From positions 8,822 through 60,071 of the forward strand of contig JAKCDM010000005.1 of the NCBI GenBank assembly GCA_021841865.1: a DNA stretch of 51,250 nt, in the 5' to 3' direction. Under the pieces are notes generated by a model. It saw only the letters and a list, made by a program, of their open reading frames with translations, was not told where the DNA came from and made no database searches. The translations under genes were made by a program, and so were the position numbers. Each line of letters begins with the position of its first letter. The first letter of the stretch is position 1. Shown one piece after another: positions 37,193-46,072 of this stretch. This DNA comes from Pseudomonadota bacterium (GTDB taxonomy: Bacteria > Pseudomonadota > Gammaproteobacteria > Burkholderiales > Burkholderiaceae_C).

Positions 37193-39724
37193 TTAGTGTC
37201 CTGGTGTGCCATCCCGCGCCGACGACTCGGCCACGGTCTGCGCCGCGGCGTTCGCGGGCGCCACGCCGTCGCCGAACCACCAGCCGGAGCGTCGACCCGG
37301 CGCGCTCTTGGCGCGGTACATGGCGGCATCGGCCTTGCGCAGCAGGGCATCCAGGTCGTCGCCGTCGCGCGGCCACATCGCCACACCCATGGTCATGTCG
37401 ACCTCGACCGGGCGCCCGACGCCGACGTCGAACGGCCTGTCGACGGCGCCGCGCAGACGCTCGAGCAGGCTGCCCAGCGGCGGCGTCGACGCCGCTTGCG
37501 CGAGATCCTCCAGCACGACCACGAATTCGTCGCCGCCCAGCCGGGCGAGGAAGTCGCTCTCGCGCAAGCAGGCGCGCAGGCGCGCGGCGAACTGGCGCAA
37601 CAGGGCATCGCCCACGGCATGGCCGTAGGTGTCGTTGACCTGCTTGAAACGATCGAGGTCGATCAGCCCGACGGCGAGCCGGCTGCGGCGACGCCGCGCG
37701 CCGGCGATGGCCTGCGGCACGGCCTGCTCGAGCCCGAAGCGATTGGGCAACTGGGTCAGCGTGTCGTGGCGCGCGCGATGCGCCGTGCGGCGCTGCAGTT
37801 CGGCGAGCTGGCGCCGGCGATCGAGCTCGTCGAGTCCGTGCCCGAGCAGTTCGCTGATGCGCTCGCACAGCGCAAGGGTCTTGCTGTCGAAAATGCGCGG
37901 GCTCGGCGACACGAACACCAGCACGGCCCACAGTCGCGCGCCACGGAACACCGGCGCGGCCAGCGCCGCGCGCCAGGCGTGCCGCTGCAGGAAGTCGCGC
38001 CACGGCGCCATCTCCGGATCGGCCAGGTGGTCGTTGTTGTAGGCCATGCGCTGGCTGCGCCAGGCGCGCACGATGAGCGGCCCGCCGCGCCCCTGCTGCA
38101 GGCTGGCCGGCACCTCCGGCAGCGCGTCGGCGCCGCGCCCGGCCTGCGCCAGCACGCGGAAAATCCCGGCGTCGTCCGGCCTGCCGATCCACGCCGCGTG
38201 GAACGGCGTGCCGCGGACCAGCTGCTCGCAGGTGCCGCGCAGCATGCCCGGCTCGTCGCGCGCCCCGAGCAGCAGGTCGGCGGCCTGCGCCAGCGCCTGG
38301 TACAGGCGCTCGAGCTGGCTCACGCGTCGGCGCTGGCGCAGCGCGTCGAGGCCCTGCTCGATGTGCGCGGCGAGGTCGACCACGATGCCGCGCGACTCCG
38401 CGTCCCACACCGCGACATCGCGGCAATACAGGGTCAGCACCGCGCTCATGCGTTCCTGCTCGTGCAGCGGCACCGCGGCGAACGCGCCCAGCCCGTGGCG
38501 CGCGCCCTCGCCGGCCCACGGCTCGCCGACCTGCGGCCCGCGGTGGCGCTGCACGAACACGGCCACCGCGTCGCGCCAGGCCTTGCCGGTCGGCCCGCGG
38601 CCGCCCGGCAAGGCCGCGTCGGGCGAGATCGGAACCTTGCGCAGGTACTCGGTGGCGCCGGCCGACGCCAGCACCTCGAACGAACGCTGCGACGCATCCG
38701 GCCGGCCCACCCAGAGCAGCGGCAAGCGTGCCGCGTCGACGCCGGCGCGACACACCGCATCGAGAAACTCCGGCTCGCTGCCGCAGCGCTGCGCCGCCTG
38801 CACGATTTCGGCGCGCAGCGCACTGAAGCGCGCCAGGCGCAGCAGGCGGGCGCCGTCGCGCGCGCGCCGCTCCAGCAACCCGCCGATGAGCCAGGCCGCC
38901 AGCGCGAGCAGCACGATGCTGGCGGCCTCGAACAGCCAGCGCAGCCAGGCACCGCGCAGGTACAACGCGCGCACCAGGGTGCCGGACCAGGCGCCCTGCA
39001 CCAGCAACGGGAACCCCGGAACCGCCACGCTGACGCGCACGGGCTGCGACGCGCCGGTCGCGAAGCGCACCTGGCCGTGGCGCAGGCTGCCGAGCAGGCT
39101 GCCGTCGCGCTCGTCGCGCACGTCGAAGGACCAGGGCATGCGCATCGACGCGGCGCCCGCCCCGCGCAGCAGGTCATCCACGCGGTACGGGGTACCCACC
39201 AGGTAGCGCGTGCTGCCGTCGGGGCCCCGCACGCGATAGCGCATGGTCAGCACATGGGCCTCGACGCGGCCGGCGAAGCGCTGCCGGCCCAGCAGGAAGT
39301 CCGGCCTGCCGGGCAGCGTGGTGAAACCCTGCGCGCGGGTGATTGGCCGCGTCGCCTGCGGGCGCGTCGACCAGACGATGGCCTGGCCGTCCGCGGACTG
39401 GATGTTGAAGGCGTACAGGCTCGGGTGCAGGGCCATGAAACGGCGCAGCGCGCGCACCACGGCCGCATCGGGATGCACGGCGTCGGCATGCGGCCCGAGC
39501 AGCGCCAGCGCGGCGAACTGCAGCGCCGTGAACTGGGTGTCGAGCCGATCCGCGAGCACCGACGCGAAGCCGGCCGCGGCATGCCGCCCGCTGGCGGAGA
39601 CGGTCGCCGCGGCCACCCGGTATTGAACCCGCTCCGTCCATACGCTCCACAGCAGCATCAGCGCCACGGGCAGGACGAGCAGCGCGATGCGCAGCATCCT
39701 GCGCATCGCGCGCGACGGAATCAT
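37193..39724 (-). CDS. Membrane diguanylate cyclase with periplasmic sensor and GAF domains
   Basis: 843 residues. Two membrane helices (MLRIALLVLPVALMLLWSVW near the start, and WLFEAASIVLLALAAWLIGGLL at about 260-285) enclose a periplasmic sensor of the Cache type. Two GAF-like segments follow (about 290-450 and 460-620), then a GGDEF domain. The active site is GGDEF (730-734) and the product-inhibition site RESD lies five residues before it (721-724), so the enzyme should make c-di-GMP and be feedback-inhibited. The start is uncertain: ATG at 39724 is used; 39784 and 39706 are possible. The 3' end abuts the LysR gene. No EAL domain. Confidence 0.88.
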   Translation of the reverse strand: MIPSRAMRRMLRIALLVLPVALMLLWSVWTERVQYRVAAATVSASGRHAAAGFASVLADRLDTQFTALQFAALALLGPHADAVHPDAAVVRALRRFMALHPSLYAFNIQSADGQAIVWSTRPQATRPITRAQGFTTLPGRPDFLLGRQRFAGRVEAHVLTMRYRVRGPDGSTRYLVGTPYRVDDLLRGAGAASMRMPWSFDVRDERDGSLLGSLRHGQVRFATGASQPVRVSVAVPGFPLLVQGAWSGTLVRALYLRGAWLRWLFEAASIVLLALAAWLIGGLLERRARDGARLLRLARFSALRAEIVQAAQRCGSEPEFLDAVCRAGVDAARLPLLWVGRPDASQRSFEVLASAGATEYLRKVPISPDAALPGGRGPTGKAWRDAVAVFVQRHRGPQVGEPWAGEGARHGLGAFAAVPLHEQERMSAVLTLYCRDVAVWDAESRGIVVDLAAHIEQGLDALRQRRRVSQLERLYQALAQAADLLLGARDEPGMLRGTCEQLVRGTPFHAAWIGRPDDAGIFRVLAQAGRGADALPEVPASLQQGRGGPLIVRAWRSQRMAYNNDHLADPEMAPWRDFLQRHAWRAALAAPVFRGARLWAVLVFVSPSPRIFDSKTLALCERISELLGHGLDELDRRRQLAELQRRTAHRARHDTLTQLPNRFGLEQAVPQAIAGARRRRSRLAVGLIDLDRFKQVNDTYGHAVGDALLRQFAARLRACLRESDFLARLGGDEFVVVLEDLAQAASTPPLGSLLERLRGAVDRPFDVGVGRPVEVDMTMGVAMWPRDGDDLDALLRKADAAMYRAKSAPGRRSGWWFGDGVAPANAAAQTVAESSARDGTPGH

Positions 39725-39963
39725 GCCATCGAGCCGTCGCTCGAATCCAGGCATCCAGCGCTGAGGCGCTACTCGCATCGACATCCGATCCGCGCAACGG
39801 GCGTGCCCACCCAGCCGCTTCCAACCCGGCGCGCGGTGGGCCGCCCCGGGTGGGTCGCGGGCCGGCAGCGGCCCCGACGCCGGATAGTGCGCGCCTGCCG
39901 CCATGGTAGTGCGCGGCGCGGCGCTACGGCGGCGCCGGAAGGCGCGCAGGCGCGGGCCGGCGT

Positions 39964-41640
39964 TCAGCCCGGGCGCGCGCCCTGCGCCGCGCCGCGCGCG
40001 GCGCAGCGGCAGCGCACGCTGGTGCCGGCATCGGGCGCCGAGACGATTTCCAGCGTGCCGCCGACAAGGGCGGCGCGATGGCGCATCGTGAGCATGCCGA
40101 GCCCGTCCGTGCGCGAGGCCTCCAGGCCCACGCCGTCGTCGCGCACGAGCAGGCTGGCGCAACCGCGACGCACCTGCAGCTGCACCTCGATCCGGCGCGC
40201 CTGCGCATGCTTGACGGCGTTGTGCAGCGCCTCCTGCACGATGCGATACAACTGCGTGGCGACCTCGTCGTCGACCTCTCCCGGCTCTCCCTGCAGGTCG
40301 AGCCGGCAGGCCAGCCCGCTGCTGCGACCGACGCCCTCCACCAGTTCGCGCAACGCCACGCCGATGGAGCCGGTTTCGAGGCGGATCGGCGACAGCCCGC
40401 GCGCCAGGTCGCGCGCCTCGGTGGTGGCCTGCTGCAGATCCTGCAGCAGGCGCCCGGCGGCCTGCGCGTGCTGCGCCTGACCGGCGCGCGTCAGGCTGCG
40501 TTGCAGGGCCGCGCAGGCCAGACCCAGCGCGGTCAGGCGCTGCCCCAGGCCGTCGTGGATTTCGCGCCCGATGCGCTCCTGCTCGGCGCCGGCCGCCTCC
40601 ACCACCTCGCGCTCGAGGCGGCGGCGCTCGCCGAGATCGCGCAGGATGACGTGGAGCTTGCGCGCGCCCCCGCTGAGATCGGCGCTGGCCACGCTCTCGA
40701 CCTCGACCTCGGCGCCGTCCAGGCGCAGCATGCGCACGGTGCTGGCCGGCACCGAGGCCTGCCCGGCCTGCAGCATGCCCATGCGCTGCGCGACGCGCGC
40801 GCGCGACGCAGGCGCCACGATGTCCAGCACCGGCACCCCGAGCAGCTGCTGCGGCGAGCGCGCGCCGAGCAGCGCCACGCCGGCCGGGTTCACCAGCGCG
40901 ACACGCGCGTCGGCGTCGATCAGCAGGATCGCGTCATGCGCGTGCTCGACCAGGTTGCGATAGCGCGACTCGCTGTCGCGCAGGCGCCCGGCGGCATCCC
41001 GCGCCTCGGTCACGTCGACGCCGAGGGTCACGAGGTAGCGCACCTGCCCGTCGGCGTCGCGCAGCAGCGAGTTGTGCCATTCGAACATGCGCTCGCGCCC
41101 CTGCCGATCCACCCAGGGGTTGTCGTAGCGCGGCATCGCGTCGCCGTCGAGCAGGCGCCGGAACACGCCGACGACCTCGTCGCGGCAGGCCGGCGGAAGA
41201 AAGCGGATCCAGAACATCGGTCGCTCGCGCACGGCGTCGAAGCCATGCCCGACGAACTCCTGCGCGGCCCGGTTGAAGCGCACGATGCAACCCTCGCGAT
41301 CGAGCACCATGAGCATCGCGCCGACGGTATCGAACAGCGCGCTGCTGAGTTCGGACAGGCCCTGCAGGCTGCGGCGCTGCCGCAGGTGCTCGCGCGCCAG
41401 GCGGGCCCAGGCCAGCGAGGCGGCGAAGGTCATCGCGACGGCGAGCGCCTCGAGGCCCCAGCGCAACGGCGCATGGCGCCCCAGGCCGGCCGCCTGCGGC
41501 AGCGCGTGCGCGGTGTCCAGGTAGGCCAGCGCCTCGACCCACAGCAGCCCGGCCAGCAGCGCCAGCGCCGGCAGGCTGGCGAGCGCACCCGGTGCATGGC
41601 TGCACCAGCGCGCGACGGTGCGCGGACAAGTCCAGGGCAT
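39964..41640 (-). CDS. Two-PAS sensor histidine kinase, NarX/HisKA_3 type
   Basis: 558 residues: two membrane helices (about 20-40 and 62-80), PAS 1 (about 95-212), PAS 2 (about 225-340), then a HisKA_3 dimerisation domain with the phospho-acceptor H362 in EQERIGREIHDGLGQRL and an ATPase domain (IVQEALHNAVKHA, RDDGVGL, GLGMLTMRHRAALVGG). The ATG at 41640 has GGAG 7 bp upstream and is preferred over upstream ATGs. Kinases of this class normally act with a NarL/FixJ response regulator; none is adjacent, so the partner is elsewhere. The 239-bp gap to the diguanylate cyclase gene shows nothing further. Confidence 0.88.
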   Translation of the reverse strand: MPWTCPRTVARWCSHAPGALASLPALALLAGLLWVEALAYLDTAHALPQAAGLGRHAPLRWGLEALAVAMTFAASLAWARLAREHLRQRRSLQGLSELSSALFDTVGAMLMVLDREGCIVRFNRAAQEFVGHGFDAVRERPMFWIRFLPPACRDEVVGVFRRLLDGDAMPRYDNPWVDRQGRERMFEWHNSLLRDADGQVRYLVTLGVDVTEARDAAGRLRDSESRYRNLVEHAHDAILLIDADARVALVNPAGVALLGARSPQQLLGVPVLDIVAPASRARVAQRMGMLQAGQASVPASTVRMLRLDGAEVEVESVASADLSGGARKLHVILRDLGERRRLEREVVEAAGAEQERIGREIHDGLGQRLTALGLACAALQRSLTRAGQAQHAQAAGRLLQDLQQATTEARDLARGLSPIRLETGSIGVALRELVEGVGRSSGLACRLDLQGEPGEVDDEVATQLYRIVQEALHNAVKHAQARRIEVQLQVRRGCASLLVRDDGVGLEASRTDGLGMLTMRHRAALVGGTLEIVSAPDAGTSVRCRCAARGAAQGARPG

Positions 41641-41770
41641 GCGCAATCTCCGCGGGATCATGACACCGCAAGAGTATCCGATCGCGGCCTGCACGCCGGC
41701 CGCGCCCCCGCGCAGCGGCGGGTCATGCGCAGGCCCGCATAGCGGCCACTGGCGCCCCGGCGCGCCGCCG

Positions 41771-42568
41771 TCAGGCGGCGCCGAGCTCGGCGAACAGGCC
41801 CTGCTCCTCGCGCGCGAAGTGGTGCTCGAGCACGTGCCGCAGCGGCAACGCGGCGTCGATCAGCTGCAGGCGCTGGCGCGCGCCGCGCAGGTGCGCCGGC
41901 GCGGCGGCGAGGCGCTGCTGCAGCTCGCACAGCGTGTGCGCCGCCTTCGCGTGCTCCGCCTCGTAGGTACGCGACGGCCAGCGCGCCGCGCGTGGCAGCC
42001 CCGGCAGGAGCATGGACTCCTCCAGCGCGGCATGTCCGCGATGCAACTGCGCCAGGCATTCGCAGGCGTCGCGCGCGGCGCCCGCATCGCCGCGCACCAG
42101 CGCCAGCCGCGCCTCGTCGACCAAGCCGAGCATGCGCGCGTGCTCGGCGCGCAGGCGCGCCAGCAGCCCCGCCTCGGGTCGGCCTGGCGACACCCCACCC
42201 GGCGCCTCGCGCAGGTACTCGCACAACACCGCGGCGTGGTTGTGCACGGGGTCGCGCGCGGCGTACAGCAGGGTCAGGCGGCCGTGCGCCCGCGCCAGCA
42301 GCGCCAGGCGCCGCACGCCCGCCTCGCAGGCGTCCAGCTCGGCACGATAGCGCTCGGCGAACTCGCGCCAGCGCGCCGGATCATGGCCGAACCAGCGCCG
42401 CAATGCCGGCGACGGAGCGATGTCCTTCATCCACAGATCGATCGCGGCGGCGTCGCGGCGCAGGCCGCGCGGCCACAGGCGATCGACCAGCACGCGACAG
42501 CCGTCCTGCGCCGACGCCGCCTCGTACACCCGGCGCGTGGCGACCGGCGGGGATGCGGCTGGATCCAC
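41771..42568 (-). CDS. DUF488 - hemerythrin (HHE) fusion protein
   Basis: 265 residues. The first half is DUF488 (VLVDRLWPRGLRRDAAAIDLWMKDIAPSPALRRWFGHDP and FAERYRAEL...LTLLYAARDPVHNHAAVL in pieces, about 20-125). The second half is a four-helix hemerythrin-like HHE cation-binding domain with histidines and glutamates in HRGHAALEESMLLPGL, EAEHAKAAHTLCELQ and LRHVLEHHFAREEQGLF (about 140-262). No ATG is available; GTG at 42568 is the best start, 35 bp after the upstream hydrolase stop, without a clear ribosome-binding site. It may link di-iron O2/NO binding to DUF488, whose activity is unknown to me. Confidence 0.72.
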   Translation of the reverse strand: MDPAASPPVATRRVYEAASAQDGCRVLVDRLWPRGLRRDAAAIDLWMKDIAPSPALRRWFGHDPARWREFAERYRAELDACEAGVRRLALLARAHGRLTLLYAARDPVHNHAAVLCEYLREAPGGVSPGRPEAGLLARLRAEHARMLGLVDEARLALVRGDAGAARDACECLAQLHRGHAALEESMLLPGLPRAARWPSRTYEAEHAKAAHTLCELQQRLAAAPAHLRGARQRLQLIDAALPLRHVLEHHFAREEQGLFAELGAA

Positions 42569-42603
42569 GTCCGCGTCTGCGCAGGTGCGCGAGCCCGGCG
42601 CGT

Positions 42604-43446
42604 TCAGCCCATGGCGAGCTCGATCGCCGCGGCGAGCAGGGTGCCCTCGCGGCTTTCCAGCTGGGCCAGGATGGTGAAGTGATTCGCCTGCGCAACCCGG
42701 AGCAGGCGCACGCGCTCGCCGGCCGCGCGCAGCGCGTCGGCGTAGACCAGACTCTGGCGCTGCAGTTCCGGCAATTCGGCATCCCCGACCGCCACGAGCG
42801 TCGGCGCGCCGGGCCCGATGCGGTGCAGCGGACTGCAGGCGCGGGCCTCGTCGGAATCGAGGCGCAGTGCGTCGTTCAGCGCGCCCCGCCGTATCGGCTC
42901 GAGATCGAACAGTCCGCTGATCGCCACCACGCCGGCGAGCGCCGGATGGTGCCGATGCATGACCGCCAGGTGAGCGCCCGCGGAATGCCCGCAAAGCACC
43001 ACGCGGGGCGGCGCGTCGGCGCCGGCGCGGCCGAGCACCGGGTGCGCGTCCAGCGCGTCCAGCAGCATGCCGACCTCGGCCACCATGTCGCCGAGCCGTG
43101 CCTGCGGCGCCAGCGTGTACTCGCCCAGCACGACGTGCATGCCGGCCTCGCGCGCGCCGGCCGCCACGCAGCAGAACTCGCGCCGCGTGCGCGCCTGCCA
43201 GTAGCCGCCATGCAGGAACACCAGCACCGGGGCCGCCGCGTCGGCGCGACCGGCGGCATACCAGTCGTAGACCTGGCGCGGCTGGTCGCCGTAGGCGACG
43301 TCGACGGCGCATGCATGGGCCTCGTGAAACGCTTCGCTGCGCCCACGCAGCGAAGCCAGCACTTCGGCCGCATCCGGCACGGCCGCGGAATTGTCGTAGG
43401 CGGCGGTGAACTGTTCGCGGGTCTGGAGCTCGGCGGGAAAGGACAT
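42604..43446 (-). CDS. Alpha/beta hydrolase, arylformamidase-like
   Basis: 280 residues of the alpha/beta hydrolase fold. The oxyanion-hole motif HGGYW is followed by the nucleophile GHSAGAH; a C-terminal histidine is in VAQANHFTILAQL. The N-terminus (AAYDNSAAVPDAAEVLASLRGRSEAF) and HGGYWQ resemble kynurenine formamidases of the AFMID kind. It could act in tryptophan breakdown, but no other kynurenine gene is nearby, so a general carboxylesterase is equally likely. It precedes the DUF488-HHE gene on the same strand. Confidence 0.78.
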   Translation of the reverse strand: MSFPAELQTREQFTAAYDNSAAVPDAAEVLASLRGRSEAFHEAHACAVDVAYGDQPRQVYDWYAAGRADAAAPVLVFLHGGYWQARTRREFCCVAAGAREAGMHVVLGEYTLAPQARLGDMVAEVGMLLDALDAHPVLGRAGADAPPRVVLCGHSAGAHLAVMHRHHPALAGVVAISGLFDLEPIRRGALNDALRLDSDEARACSPLHRIGPGAPTLVAVGDAELPELQRQSLVYADALRAAGERVRLLRVAQANHFTILAQLESREGTLLAAAIELAMG

Positions 43447-43595
43447 GGCGGCGTGCAGATCGGGTACGGGCTGCCGGACAGTTTAGTGTGCTGCCCCGCG
43501 CGTCACGGCCATTTCGTGCAGGTGCCCGCAGGGGCTTCGGGCTGGGATGCGTGCCACGCGAGTGATCCGGCGCGCCACCACGCGCGACCTATGGG

Positions 43596-43655
43596 TATGC
43601 GTGCAAGCGCTATGCGTGCAAGCGGCATGCGTGCAAGCGGCATGCGTGCAAGCGC
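43596..43655. repeat. Four tandem copies of a 15-bp unit
   Basis: Units of the form YATGCGTGCAAGCGS occur four times head to tail (43596-43610, 43611-43625, 43626-43640, 43641-43655) with changes only at the first and last base. They lie in the 332-bp gap between the hydrolase gene and the methyltransferase remnant, which otherwise holds no gene. Confidence 0.85.
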
Positions 43656-43778
43656 ACGCTCGCGGCAAGCGCGGCCGCCGCCAGCCGGATGCACGTCGAG
43701 CGGGTGCGGGGAACCGGAGGCGACGCAACGTGTCCAGGCGACAGGCGGCAGCGAGCCGCGGCGCTCCAGGAGCCGCCC

Positions 43779-44129
43779 ATGCCGCCTGCAGACCCCGCCG
43801 CCAGCGACGAGCCGGCGACGCGCAGGCTGCGCGCGGGCGTGGTGCGGCGCAGCATGCCGGCCGAGCAGCCGCTCGCGCGTGCGCTGCGCGCAGGCGTGGA
43901 TCCGTACGTCGTGCTCGGCGCCGGGCTCGACAGCTGCGTCTGCCGCAACCCCCATGGGCCGGGGCGCCTGCGCGTGTTCGAGGTCGACATCGCGCCGACC
44001 CAGGCGTGGCAGCGCCGCCTGCTCGGGCACGCCGGGCGGGCCCCGCGCGGGGACGTCGCGTTCGTCGCCTGCGACGTCGAATCCACGCGCTGGGGCGACG
44101 CGCCCGGGCGTGCCAGCTTCGTGCGCGGC
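43779..44129 (+). pseudogene. N-terminal fragment of an LCM-type SAM methyltransferase
   Basis: An intact start (AGGAG 6 bp before the ATG) leads into about 117 residues resembling the leucine carboxyl methyltransferase family: RSMPAEQPLARALRAGVDPYVVLGAGLDSCVCRNP with the SAM-binding LGAGLD, then LRVFEVDIAPTQAWQRRLL and VAFVACDVE. After about 44129 the similarity is lost; the open frame runs on with no recognisable sequence and would overlap the DUF1800 gene by 400 bp. The C-terminal two thirds of the enzyme are missing, so it is probably non-functional. Confidence 0.65.
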
Positions 44130-44320
44130 CGTGGCGACGGCCTGCGCGCCAGCGCGCGGGTGATCTGCGCGCAGCTCCGAGCGCGGGCGGCGACACGACT
44201 GGTCACAGTCTCGACGCCGGGGGTGTCGGCAGGCGCGCGGGTGCCGACGTTGTGGCTGGCATCACGCGCCGGTTCCCGGCTTGCGCGTCCCAGGCATCGC
44301 CGCTTCCCTGCCGAGGATCC

Positions 44321-46033
44321 ATGTCCATCCGCCATCGTTTCGCCAGCGCGCCGGCCTCGCGCCTGCAACCGGCGTGCCTGCACCCCGCGCGCATCGCCGG
44401 GCTGCTCGCGCTGCTGCTCGGCGCCTGCACAGCCGCGCCGCGGCCGCACGCGGCGCCCGCGCCCGCGCCCGCGTCCGCGTCCGCAGCCGCAGCCGCAGCC
44501 CCAAGCGTGCTCCCATCCGCGCCGGCTCCGGCGGCGCTGCAGGCCGCCGCGCGCGCCCACCCGCAGGCCTTTCTCGATCGCATCGGCTGGGGCGCCGATG
44601 CCGCGCAACTGCGCCGCCTGCGCGAACTGGGAGCCGTGCGCATGCTCGATGCGCAGCTCGACGCTGCGCCGCATCCCGCGCTGCCCCCGGCCCTCGCGCG
44701 CAGGCTGGCGGAACTGCCCGTGAACCAGCCGCTGCAGGTGCTCATGCCGCCGCTGGTCGCCGAGCGTCGCGCCCTCCAGCGCATGCGCCACGATGCGGAC
44801 CCCGCCGACGCGGCGCAGGCGCGGCAGCTGCAGCGCACGCTGCACGCGCACCTGCTCGCGTTGACGCGCCAGGCCATGGCCCAGCAGCTGCTGCTGGCGG
44901 CCTGCGCGCCCGACTCGCTGCGCCAGCGCCTGACCTGGTTCTGGATGAACCATTTCAACGTGTTCCACAACGCGATGGTCGGCCCGATGCTGGCCGACTA
45001 CCAGCGACGGGTGATCGCGCCGCACGCGCTCGGACATTTCCGCGACCTGCTGCAGGCGACCATGTTCTCGCCGCAGATGCTGCTGTACCTGAACAACGCG
45101 CAGAACCGGCGAGGTCACATCAACGAGAACTATGCGCGCGAGCTCATGGAACTGCACACCCTGGGGGTCGGCGCCGGCTACACCCAGGCCGACGTCACCA
45201 ACCTGGCGCACGTGCTGACCGGGCTGGGCGTCGATCTCGCCGGGCGCCCGCCTCGCGTGCGTCCGGCGCTGCGTGGCCTGCTGTGGCAGCACGGCCTGGT
45301 GGTGTTCAACCCGGCACGCCACGATCCGCAGCCCGAAGTCGTGCTCGGCCGCACCCTGCAGGGCCGCGGCGTCGGCGAGCTCGAGCAGGTCGTCGATCTG
45401 CTCGCCGACGACCCGGCGACGGCACGCCACGTGAGCCTCGAACTGGCGACCTATTTCGTCGCCGATCACCCGGATCCGGCCATGGTGGCGGCGATGGTGC
45501 GCACGTGGCGGCGCACCGACGGCGACATCGCCGCCGTGCTGCGCACCATGTTCACCAGCCGTTCGTTCGCCGCCAGTCTCGCGCAGCCGCAGTTCAAGGA
45601 CCCGATGCGCTACCTGCTGTCGGCCGTGCGCGTCAGCTTCGACGGCCGCCTGCTGCGCAACCCGCAACCGCTGCTGGGCATGCTGTACGAGCTGGGCGAG
45701 CCGCTGGACGGGCGCACCACCCCGGATGGCTATGCACTGGCCGGCGGCAGCTGGGACAGCGCGGGCCAGCTGGGCACGCGCTTTCGGGTCGCGCAGCAGC
45801 TCGGCGCGGGAGCCCCGGCACTGTTCGCCGCACCGCCGCCGTACTGGCCGGACGTGGCGCCGCAGGCGCCGCGGCGACCGCCGCGCAGCGTGCCCGAGCT
45901 CGCGCATGGCGCGGTGTTCGAGGCCGCCGCGCCCACGTTGCACCCGGCCACGCTGCAGGTCCTGGCGAGCGCAGGCGCGCGCTGGCGCTGGAACGCGCTG
46001 TGGCTGGCGTCGCCCGACTTCATGAACCGTTAA
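44321..46033 (+). CDS. DUF1800 lipoprotein
   Basis: 570 residues. A signal peptide with lipobox (LLALLLGAC, Cys at about 36) precedes an Ala/Pro-rich linker and the DUF1800 domain (about 75-540). Typical segments are RLTWFWMNHFNVF, FSPQMLLYLNNAQNRRGHINENYARELMELHTLGVG, YTQADVTNLAHVLTGL and FTSRSFAASLAQPQFKDPMRYLLSAVR. The pair DUF1800-DUF1501 is widespread and exported, but its function is not established to my knowledge. GAGGA before the ATG supports the start. The next gene begins 39 bp downstream. Confidence 0.88.
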   Translation: MSIRHRFASAPASRLQPACLHPARIAGLLALLLGACTAAPRPHAAPAPAPASASAAAAAAPSVLPSAPAPAALQAAARAHPQAFLDRIGWGADAAQLRRLRELGAVRMLDAQLDAAPHPALPPALARRLAELPVNQPLQVLMPPLVAERRALQRMRHDADPADAAQARQLQRTLHAHLLALTRQAMAQQLLLAACAPDSLRQRLTWFWMNHFNVFHNAMVGPMLADYQRRVIAPHALGHFRDLLQATMFSPQMLLYLNNAQNRRGHINENYARELMELHTLGVGAGYTQADVTNLAHVLTGLGVDLAGRPPRVRPALRGLLWQHGLVVFNPARHDPQPEVVLGRTLQGRGVGELEQVVDLLADDPATARHVSLELATYFVADHPDPAMVAAMVRTWRRTDGDIAAVLRTMFTSRSFAASLAQPQFKDPMRYLLSAVRVSFDGRLLRNPQPLLGMLYELGEPLDGRTTPDGYALAGGSWDSAGQLGTRFRVAQQLGAGAPALFAAPPPYWPDVAPQAPRRPPRSVPELAHGAVFEAAAPTLHPATLQVLASAGARWRWNALWLASPDFMNR

Positions 46034-46072
46034 CAGGCTGTCAAGCCTGGACACCAACCGGAGATCCGCACC

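Noticed and set aside
37079-40480. Plus-strand open frame of over 1100 codons
   Set aside because: Antisense to the diguanylate cyclase and part of the kinase; compositional shadow only.
43596-43655. Possible CRISPR array
   Set aside because: The four 15-bp units are directly adjacent with no spacers; the same holds for the 10-bp array at 24391-24460.
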